The position numbers were made by a program, and so were the translations under genes. 5,241 nt of DNA from Bacteroidales bacterium. Its GTDB lineage: Bacteria; Bacteroidota; Bacteroidia; Bacteroidales; UBA7960. Positions 1-5,241 of this stretch are shown here, piece after piece (the stretch's first letter is position 1; every line of letters starts with the position of its first letter). Location of the stretch: NCBI GenBank assembly GCA_007130545.1, contig SLSG01000191.1:1-5241 (forward strand), given 5' to 3'. The notes under the pieces are model-generated. The model was not told where the DNA came from. It did not search any database and saw only the letters and a list, made by a program, of their open reading frames with translations.

Positions 1-54
1 GGTTCGGGTGAAATCGCCAAGTTTTGCCCGTGCCAATTAACCACTCAGTTATTA

Positions 55-71
55 ACTAAAACAAAAAGAAC
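55..71 (+). promoter_or_regulatory. A-rich translation leader of the SusC-like gene
   Basis: The bases just before the ATG at 72 are almost all A with a few C, G and T, and there is no GGAGG-like Shine-Dalgarno element. A-rich leaders of this kind are usual for Bacteroidota, where initiation depends little on Shine-Dalgarno pairing. An in-frame TAA at 57-59 and an in-frame TGA at 9-11 rule out an earlier start. I found no convincing Bacteroidota promoter (TTTG near -33, TAnnTTTG near -7) in bases 1-54; it probably lies off the left edge. Confidence 0.5.
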
Positions 72-3000
72 ATGAAGCGAATTCTAATTCTGATGGGGAT
101 GCTGCTCTTTATGGGTACGTCTCTGTTTGGACAACAAATCCGGGTTACCGGTACTGTAACGGATGCGGCTGATGGGGCAACCCTCCCGGGCGTAACGGTT
201 ATGGTACAGGGTACCACCATTGGTGTGATCACCGACGTCAATGGCCGCTACGAAGTTACCGTAGCCCCGAATGCAACGCTGGTGTTTTCGTTCATCGGAC
301 TAAGAACGACACAGATTCCTGTCGAAGGCAGGACCGTGATCAATGTCGCCCTCGAAAGAGATGTGGTGGCCATTGACGAGTTTGTCGTGGTAGGTTACGG
401 TGTTCAGCGCAAAAGGGAAGTTACCGGCTCCATCACCTCCGTGAGGGGGGAAGACATGGCCCAGGTGGCATCCCCGAGCTTTGACTCGCAGCTGGCCGGC
501 CGTGCCGCTGGTGTACAGGTAACCTCGACTTCCGGGGTACTCGGTGAAGCACCGAGGATCCGCATCAGGGGGGTTGGTTCCATCAGCTCCGGCACCTATC
601 CGCTGATCGTTGTGGATGGTATTCCGATCCTTACCGGTGACATCGGTGGATATGCCTCCACCAACGCATTGGGAGACATCAACCCTGCCGACATTGAGTC
701 AGTCGAGGTACTGAAGGACGGCTCCGCGACCGCCATTTATGGTTCAAGGGCATCCAACGGGGTAATCCTTATTACTACGAAAAGAGGAACTGCAGGCAAA
801 TTCCAGGTGAACTACAACAACTACTTTGGTATCGCACAGCCGGTAAGGTTGTTCGACCTGACCAATGAGTCTGAGTTCATTCAGCTAGCCGGTGAAATGT
901 TCGCCAATGCCGGTAACCCGACCAACCCCGCGGTTGCAGCCGGACTGGATACCGACTGGCAGCTTGCCGTATTGAGGGACAATGCATTCCAGCAGGACCA
1001 CAACATTTCCATGTCAGGTGCCACCGAGGAGACTTCTTATTATTTCTCCATGGGTTATTCTGACCAGGAAGGGGTTACCCGTCCCAATGACATGAACCGC
1101 TTTACCTTTCGCTCCAATGTGGACCAAAGGGTGAGCAGCGCCATCCGTATCGGGGCAAGCGCCAACCTTGCCAGGACCCAGTATAACGGACAGAACACCG
1201 GTGAAAACTCACTATCAGGGAACATCTTCTCGGCCATCCGCCAGCTGCCCAACACCCCGGTGTACAATCCCGACCATCCGACAGGCTACAACATTGACCT
1301 TGTCAACCAGCAATTGGTAGGTCGTTGGAACAACCTCCGTACCATTGATGACAACCTGCCGAACATCCGTTACACCCTGGATGAAAACATTTACGGATCA
1401 AAGGTGAACCGCGGAACCATGAGCACTTACGGTATGATTAACATTCTGCCCTCCCTGAACTTCAGGACGCAGCTTGGTGTGGACATGTCAATGACCGAAG
1501 GCCACCTTTACTGGAACCCGATGCATGGTGACGGTGCCTCTGTGAACGGGCGTATCTACAATACCCAGACCAACTACAACCGCTGGAACGTGCAGAACAT
1601 CCTTTCCTATGTGGAAACCTTCGGCAACTTGCACAACCTCAACATGACCCTCGTAAGCGAGGTGCAGAAGCAGCGTTACAACTACTTCTTCTCCGGCGGT
1701 ACCGATATGTCAGACACTTTCTTCAGGCATGGTGTAATCGGTGGTTCATATGCCACTCAGCTGTCAAGCGGCAGTATGACCGAGAATGGGATCATCTCCT
1801 ATGCCGGTCGTCTGAACTACAACTTTGACGGCAAGTACTTCCTGTCAGCAACCGCGCGTTACGACGGTCTGAGTTCACTACCCGCAGCCAACAAATGGGG
1901 TTTCTTCCCCGGCGGTTCCGTGGGCTGGACAGTATCCCGTGAGGATTTCATGCAGAATGTGGACTGGTTGTCAAACCTGATGCTCAGGTTCTCTTACGCA
2001 GAGGTGGGTAACTCCTCCATTGGTAACTATCCCTATCTTGGCCTCTATGGTGGTGTAAGGTATGCCGACTATACAGGTATTGCCTTTATCCAGATGGGTA
2101 ACGACCAGCTCAGGTGGGAAACCTCCAAGAAGTGGGACATTGGCTTTGACGCCTCCCTCTTCGATGGCAAGTACAACTTCACTTATGACTACTACCTGAA
2201 CGACCAGGACGGTTTGATCCTGGCTGCCCCCACACCTCCTTCATTCGGTATCCCGGGCAACTCCGTTTCCAGGAACATTGGTAGCTTGCAGAACTGGGGA
2301 CATGAGTTCTCACTGGAAGCCAACTTTATCCGTACCCGCGACATTTCATGGACCGTGGACTTCAACCTGACCCTTTCAAAGAACGAGATTACCTCATTGG
2401 TTGATGACCAGCCGATCATCGGTGCTTACACCCTCATTGATGTGGGTGAATCCATCCGTTCGGTATATGGCTATGATTACGTAGGGGTGAACGCCGCCAA
2501 TGGCAACCCGATCTACCGCAAGGCTGACGGTTCCATGGTACAGGGCAACATCGGTACCCAGAACTACAGGGTTTACGATCCGAACAACCCTGCCGACATC
2601 TCTGTGAATTCTTCACTGGGCAATGCCGACAAGATTGTCTTTGGACCTTCCATGCCGACTTATTTTGGTGCCGTGAACTCCAGGCTGAGGTACAAAAGCT
2701 TCGATTTTACCGTGATGTTCCGCTATGCTGGTGGCAACTACGTCATGAACCGTACCCGCCAGGACCTGGTATCCAACTCCTTCACCAACTACGGGCGTGA
2801 ACTGTTGGGCAGGTGGCAGAGCCCCGAAAACCCGGGTGACGGCTGGACGCCGAAACTGTGGCATGGCCGTACCAACTTCATCAACGAACAAGGCACGACC
2901 ACCGGACGTTTTGTGGAAAAAGGCGACTTCATCAAACTGCAGAACCTGATCGTAGGCTACACCCTTCCCCAGGAACTGGTTGGCCGCTTGGGCATTGACC

Positions 3001-3149
3001 GCCTGAGGTTATTCGTTTCCGGCTCAGACCTGTTCATGATTACCGATTACACAGGGATCGACCCCGAAATGGAAAGAGGCGCCGGTATTGACTGGAACGG
3101 TACCCCGAGACAGCGGACCCTCACCTTCGGTCTTAACCTGAGTATTTAA
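72..3149 (+). CDS. SusC/RagA-family TonB-dependent outer-membrane transporter
   Basis: This is a complete 1025-residue protein of normal length for the SusC/RagA family. It is expected to import a ligand, probably an oligosaccharide or peptide, across the outer membrane using TonB-ExbBD energy. Residues 1 to about 21 are a signal peptide (MKR, a hydrophobic run, then SLFGQQ). Residues about 25-98 form a carboxypeptidase-D-like regulatory domain (VTGTVTDA, then LPGVTVMVQGT and DVNGRY). A TonB-box-like stretch, IDEFVVVGYG, lies at 101-110. The plug covers about 115-239, with IRIRG, PLIVVDGIP and the family signature VLKDGSATAIYGSRASNGVI at 213-232. The rest is a beta-barrel with typical segments such as LSATARYDGLSS (about 591-602) and, near the end, FVEKGDFIKLQNLIVGYTLP (947-966) and DYTGIDPEM (992-1000). 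There is no N-terminal STN domain, so FecR-type anti-sigma signalling is not expected. No cysteine was seen. The last residue is Ile rather than the usual aromatic. The start at 72 is fixed by an in-frame stop at 57-59 and by the signal peptide. The SusD-like partner follows 18 bases later. The substrate is unknown. Confidence 0.97.
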   Translation: MKRILILMGMLLFMGTSLFGQQIRVTGTVTDAADGATLPGVTVMVQGTTIGVITDVNGRYEVTVAPNATLVFSFIGLRTTQIPVEGRTVINVALERDVVAIDEFVVVGYGVQRKREVTGSITSVRGEDMAQVASPSFDSQLAGRAAGVQVTSTSGVLGEAPRIRIRGVGSISSGTYPLIVVDGIPILTGDIGGYASTNALGDINPADIESVEVLKDGSATAIYGSRASNGVILITTKRGTAGKFQVNYNNYFGIAQPVRLFDLTNESEFIQLAGEMFANAGNPTNPAVAAGLDTDWQLAVLRDNAFQQDHNISMSGATEETSYYFSMGYSDQEGVTRPNDMNRFTFRSNVDQRVSSAIRIGASANLARTQYNGQNTGENSLSGNIFSAIRQLPNTPVYNPDHPTGYNIDLVNQQLVGRWNNLRTIDDNLPNIRYTLDENIYGSKVNRGTMSTYGMINILPSLNFRTQLGVDMSMTEGHLYWNPMHGDGASVNGRIYNTQTNYNRWNVQNILSYVETFGNLHNLNMTLVSEVQKQRYNYFFSGGTDMSDTFFRHGVIGGSYATQLSSGSMTENGIISYAGRLNYNFDGKYFLSATARYDGLSSLPAANKWGFFPGGSVGWTVSREDFMQNVDWLSNLMLRFSYAEVGNSSIGNYPYLGLYGGVRYADYTGIAFIQMGNDQLRWETSKKWDIGFDASLFDGKYNFTYDYYLNDQDGLILAAPTPPSFGIPGNSVSRNIGSLQNWGHEFSLEANFIRTRDISWTVDFNLTLSKNEITSLVDDQPIIGAYTLIDVGESIRSVYGYDYVGVNAANGNPIYRKADGSMVQGNIGTQNYRVYDPNNPADISVNSSLGNADKIVFGPSMPTYFGAVNSRLRYKSFDFTVMFRYAGGNYVMNRTRQDLVSNSFTNYGRELLGRWQSPENPGDGWTPKLWHGRTNFINEQGTTTGRFVEKGDFIKLQNLIVGYTLPQELVGRLGIDRLRLFVSGSDLFMITDYTGIDPEMERGAGIDWNGTPRQRTLTFGLNLSI

Positions 3150-3167
3150 CCAAAAAATATAATTCAA
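3150..3167 (+). promoter_or_regulatory. A-rich spacer and translation leader between susC-like and susD-like genes
   Basis: This 18-base spacer is nearly all A and T and has no Shine-Dalgarno-like motif. Its shortness implies that the two genes are co-transcribed. It is a whole number of codons with no stop of its own, so the two genes are in the same frame and separated by one TAA (3147-3149) plus six sense codons. It probably serves only as the unstructured ribosome-loading site for the lipoprotein gene. Confidence 0.5.
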
Positions 3168-4760
3168 ATGAAGAAACTACATATATCACAGCAAAAAATC
3201 GGGAAATTATTGCTTTTGCCGGTTTTTGTATTGGGGTTGTTCTTTTCGTCCTGCGAGGATGAGATCATCAACCTGGAACCCTTCAACCAGATCTCCGAGA
3301 CCGTGGCCTTCTCAACTCCTGAGAAGGTAGCTCTCTCTGTGATCGGGATGTACCAGGCCGCCCAGATCGGCGACTTCAATGGTGGCAACCGGGGTTATCC
3401 GTTCGGCGCCGCCTTTGTTCAGCAGGGTGACTCTCGCGGGGAGGACATAGTTAATATTTATGCCTTCTATGCGTTCACCTACCAGGGGACCTATACGCCG
3501 TCCACTGCGAACAACGTGTTTTACTGGAGCGACACCTACCGCCTGATCAACCGGATCAACATCGTGGCCGAGGGCGTGATCGATGCCGCCGAGAACGGGG
3601 TAATCTCCCCGGCACTGGCCAATGAGTATAAGGGCGAAGCCCTGTTGCTCCGTGCCGCTGCCTACCACCAGTTGGTGTTCATGTTCGCCAGGCCTTACAG
3701 GCACACCGGTGATGCTTCACACCCGGGTGTCCCTTACCACAGGCTTCCGTTCACCACCCAGGAGAACATCGACGAAGGTTTTGCAACCGGTCGTCATTCC
3801 GTGGCCCAGGTGTACCAGTTCATCCTTGAGGACCTTGATTTCGCAGAGCAACACCTGCCGCTGAAATCACAGCGCACAGGCAACACCCAGGTTTCCAGGG
3901 GTACCAAAGGCGCCGCTGCCGCATACAAGGCTCGTATACATCAGCATATGTGGAACATGCCGGGTGTGATTGCCGAGGGATCCAAATTCTTTGACGGCGG
4001 TGTATATGCCGACCACTATGTGCTGAATGCCAATCCGTGGGATGTGTTTTACAACAACTACGGCAGCGGTGAATATATGTTCGGCATGGAAAGCTCCGCT
4101 ACCAACTACCCCAGTGTGAACGGTGCGCTTCCGCAGATGTTTAAGCGCCGTCTCCTGTTGTGCCACAGTCCCATACTGTGGAACAACCCATCCTGGCTGC
4201 CCGACGACAAGCGCAGGGACGAAGACCATATGATCATTAATGTCAGTGGTGTGATGTTTACCCACAAGTACAAGGATGACGTCAACAACGACGATCTTTC
4301 GCCCATGATGCGTTTTGCTGAGGTTGCACTGAACCTGGCCGAGGCCCATGCAAGGCAAGGCAATATGGAACAGGGACTTAGATTCCTGAACATGGTGCGT
4401 GACCGCGCGCTTGCAGATCCTGCCACCCAGAGCTATACGGCCGCCGACTTTGGAAGCACCGTAGACCTTTTGGAAGCCGTTCTGGTTGAAAGAAGGATCG
4501 AACTGGTCTTCGAAGGACACCGTTATGCCGACATCCACAGGCTGCAGCATTGTCCGCACTTCCCGATTGACGGAGTGCCTGCCAAGTTTGAAAACGCCAT
4601 GCCTCCCGCCTCTGCATTTGTGCTGGATGGTACCCCTTATGATGGTCCGAGAACCGTTACCGCCATTCCTTACTCAGACCACCGGTTTGTTTGGCCGATT
4701 CCGCAGAACGAGCTGAACGCCAACCCGACCCTTGCCGGTCAGCAGAACCCCGGTTGGTAA
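3168..4760 (+). CDS. SusD/RagB-family surface lipoprotein, partner of the SusC-like transporter
   Basis: This complete 530-residue protein is expected to be a lipoprotein on the outer face of the outer membrane, capping the SusC-like barrel and binding its ligand. Residues 1-28 form a lipoprotein signal peptide: basic residues, the hydrophobic run LLLLPVFVLGLFF, then SSC with the lipidated Cys29. Cys29 is followed by Glu-Asp-Glu, in keeping with the acidic surface-export signal of Bacteroidota lipoproteins. The alpha-helical, TPR-like SusD fold is supported by YWSDTYRLINRINIV (119-133), EALLLRAAAYHQLVFMFARPY (157-177, a family hallmark helix) and SRGTKGAAAAYKARIH (243-258). Further support comes from MRFAEVALNLAEAHARQGN (381-399) and ERRIELVFEGHRYADIHRL (441-459). 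The C-terminus ends in the usual WPIPQNELNANP (509-520) followed by QNPGW. Two mature-domain cysteines, 332 and 462, are present; a disulfide is possible but unproven. The start at 3168 is the first in-frame ATG after the upstream stop and gives a complete signal peptide. Nothing in the sequence identifies the ligand. Confidence 0.96.
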   Translation: MKKLHISQQKIGKLLLLPVFVLGLFFSSCEDEIINLEPFNQISETVAFSTPEKVALSVIGMYQAAQIGDFNGGNRGYPFGAAFVQQGDSRGEDIVNIYAFYAFTYQGTYTPSTANNVFYWSDTYRLINRINIVAEGVIDAAENGVISPALANEYKGEALLLRAAAYHQLVFMFARPYRHTGDASHPGVPYHRLPFTTQENIDEGFATGRHSVAQVYQFILEDLDFAEQHLPLKSQRTGNTQVSRGTKGAAAAYKARIHQHMWNMPGVIAEGSKFFDGGVYADHYVLNANPWDVFYNNYGSGEYMFGMESSATNYPSVNGALPQMFKRRLLLCHSPILWNNPSWLPDDKRRDEDHMIINVSGVMFTHKYKDDVNNDDLSPMMRFAEVALNLAEAHARQGNMEQGLRFLNMVRDRALADPATQSYTAADFGSTVDLLEAVLVERRIELVFEGHRYADIHRLQHCPHFPIDGVPAKFENAMPPASAFVLDGTPYDGPRTVTAIPYSDHRFVWPIPQNELNANPTLAGQQNPGW

Positions 4761-4776
4761 TCTGCTTGATTTTGGC

Positions 4777-4797
4777 TTTCCTGAGTGATTCAGGAAA
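4777..4797 (+). other. 8-bp perfect hairpin in the 3' untranslated region
   Basis: Bases 4777-4784 (TTTCCTGA) are exactly complementary to 4790-4797 (TCAGGAAA), with a five-base loop GTGAT. The hairpin starts 16 bases after the SusD-like stop codon and ends 7 bases before the terminator stem. No T-tract follows, so it is not a standard intrinsic terminator. It could protect the 3' end of the mRNA or could be chance. Confidence 0.5.
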
Positions 4798-4804
4798 ATG
4801 AGTG

Positions 4805-4840
4805 AAAAGCTGCCCCGGAATTTTCCGGGGCAGCTTTTTT
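4805..4840 (+). terminator. Strong rho-independent terminator of the susC/susD-like operon
   Basis: The arms AGCTGCCCCGGAA (4808-4820) and TTCCGGGGCAGCT (4823-4835) are perfectly complementary. Allowing for a minimal loop, this gives an 11-12 bp GC-rich stem with a loop of about 4-6 bases. A run of six T follows (4835-4840), and AAAA precedes the left arm, extending possible pairing. It lies 44 bases after the SusD-like stop codon, so it ends the two-gene transcript. The four A before the stem give a short T-run on the opposite strand, so weak bidirectional activity is possible, but no convergent gene is seen. Confidence 0.93.
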
Positions 4841-5034
4841 ATCCATGGTAAAAGCGTAAATTCGCTCAGCTATGGACCAGGTTTGTTGGGTCTGCGCCTG
4901 TGGGCGCGCGCTTCGATAGGGGCGGCAGCACCATGCAGATCTGCGCAAAAACCCCGCACCCGTACTCAAATGCAACCAAGTGGTATGGTTTTTGTTTCTG
5001 CAAAAACAGTCCAATATTCATCAAAATTCGCATC
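4841..5034. other. Intergenic region with a GC-rich block and an AT-rich upstream segment
   Basis: This 194-base region separates the terminator from the next gene, and I see no credible gene in it. Bases 4891-4970 are GC-rich (51 of 80 bases G or C) and contain a GCGCC-TGTG-GGCGC hairpin (4894-4907) and a perfect 10-base palindrome, GCAGATCTGC (4935-4944). Bases 4981-5034 are AT-rich (18 of 54 G or C) and contain an inverted repeat at 4988-5007. The promoter of the gene starting at 5035 must lie here, but no clear TTTG / TAnnTTTG pair is present. The change in composition suggests that the GC-rich block is either an inserted or repeated element or a decayed remnant. Confidence 0.5.
4988..5007. 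repeat. Inverted repeat GTTTTTG-N6-CAAAAAC upstream of the MG2-type gene
   Basis: Bases 4988-4994 and 5001-5007 are perfect 7-base inverted arms around the spacer TTTCTG. The right arm ends 27 bases before the ATG at 5035. The position suits an operator or a 5' untranslated hairpin, but arms this AT-rich can arise by chance in a region of this composition. No regulator is identified. Confidence 0.35.
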
Positions 5035-5241
5035 ATGAAAACAATGCTTACATTACTATTTACATTGCTGCTTGCTTTCCAGCCCCTGCTGGCGAGCTCT
5101 TTTTTAACCCAGGCTGGCACGCCCGAAGAGCTGGAAAGAAAACTTTCAGCACATGTTTCGGAGATGGCCCCCCAAAAGCTATTTCTGCATACAGACAAAT
5201 CAAACTACCTGGCAGGGGAGACCATCTGGTTCAAGGCATAC
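5035..5241 (+). CDS. N-terminal part of an exported MG2-domain (alpha-2-macroglobulin-like) protein, cut by the window edge
   Basis: Only the first 69 codons are present, and the frame is still open at base 5241. The product begins with a signal peptide: MKTMLTLLFTLLLAF, a hydrophobic run, and a likely cleavage after LLA near residue 20. After a short linker (EELERKLSAHVSEM), residues 46-69 read PQKLFLHTDKSNYLAGETIW followed by FKAY. This closely resembles the first strands of the MG2 domain in a Bacteroidota family whose hallmark is a P-x-E-K-V-Y-L-H-x-D-K / Y-x-x-G-D-T-I-W-F-K-A-Y pattern. From general knowledge, full-length members are large exported proteins, often annotated as TonB-dependent-receptor plug-domain or carboxypeptidase-regulatory-like proteins; their role is poorly defined. 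The ATG at 5035 was chosen because it starts the signal peptide. The frame is open back to a TAA at 4849-4851, and an in-frame ATG at 4933 would place a long non-hydrophobic segment in front. The gene follows a terminator, so it is probably transcribed from its own promoter. Confidence 0.85.
   Translation, partial: MKTMLTLLFTLLLAFQPLLASSFLTQAGTPEELERKLSAHVSEMAPQKLFLHTDKSNYLAGETIWFKAY

Noticed and set aside
2..40. Possible 3' end of an upstream gene (frame 2, 12 codons then TAA)
   Set aside because: It is too short to judge. Frame 1 is also open until 75, so neither can be supported as coding.
3867..4559. Long minus-strand open frame (230 codons) antisense to the SusD-like gene
   Set aside because: It lies wholly inside a convincing gene and has no recognisable domain or signal. 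Its openness is explained by codon bias of the sense gene. The other long minus-strand frames inside 72-4760 are rejected for the same reason.
4991..5022. Possible Bacteroidota promoter: TTTG at 4991-4994 and TATTCATC at 5015-5022
   Set aside because: The spacing is acceptable, but the second element matches TAnnTTTG poorly and would leave almost no leader before the ATG at 5035.
4933..5034. Alternative upstream ATG for the MG2-type gene
   Set aside because: It is in frame and no stop intervenes, but it would add 34 non-hydrophobic residues ahead of a clear signal peptide. The start at 5035 is far better.
4802..5038. Plus-strand open frame (78 codons) beginning in the terminator
   Set aside because: It starts inside the terminator hairpin, has no recognisable domain, and lies mostly in the GC-rich non-coding block.
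4866..5198. Minus-strand open frame (110 codons) across the intergenic region and the start of the MG2-type gene
   Set aside because: It overlaps the well-supported signal peptide and MG2 motif on the plus strand, and its translation looks like non-coding or repeat-derived sequence.
1..5241. CRISPR array, tRNA, rRNA, insertion sequence or phage elements
   Set aside because: I saw no regularly spaced repeats, tRNA-like cloverleaf, transposase-like frame or integrase-like frame. Almost all of the window is accounted for by the three genes.

Overview
The window looks like ordinary Bacteroidota chromosome, most likely an environmental Bacteroidales-type organism. The diagnosis rests on a tandem SusC/RagA-like TonB-dependent transporter and SusD/RagB-like surface lipoprotein, an arrangement characteristic of this phylum. 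A-rich leaders stand in place of Shine-Dalgarno sequences, and the start of a third gene matches a Bacteroidota-type exported MG2-domain family. The coding regions are moderately GC-rich. Genus cannot be read from this sequence.

Layout: bases 1-71 are an AT-rich leader whose promoter lies mostly or wholly outside the window. Bases 72-3149 encode a complete 1025-residue SusC-like outer-membrane transporter. After 18 bases, 3168-4760 encodes a complete 530-residue SusD-like lipoprotein. The unit closes with two hairpins: a plain one at 4777-4797 and a strong intrinsic terminator at 4805-4840. A 194-base intergenic region (4841-5034) follows. It holds a GC-rich block with small inverted repeats, then an AT-rich stretch with another inverted repeat. 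From 5035 a signal-peptide-bearing protein begins and runs off the right edge; its first 69 residues carry the signature of the Bacteroidota MG2 (alpha-2-macroglobulin-like) envelope proteins.

How the genes work together: the SusD-like lipoprotein is expected to sit on the cell surface as a lid over the SusC-like barrel. Together they would capture a ligand, probably an oligosaccharide or peptide, and import it to the periplasm using TonB energy. No glycoside hydrolase, peptidase, sulfatase, hybrid two-component regulator or sigma/anti-sigma pair is visible, so the substrate cannot be assigned. The terminator indicates that the 5035 gene is a separate transcription unit.

I see no undescribed system here. 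The non-coding points most worth a second look are the GC-rich intergenic block, a possible interspersed element, and the inverted repeat just before the third gene.
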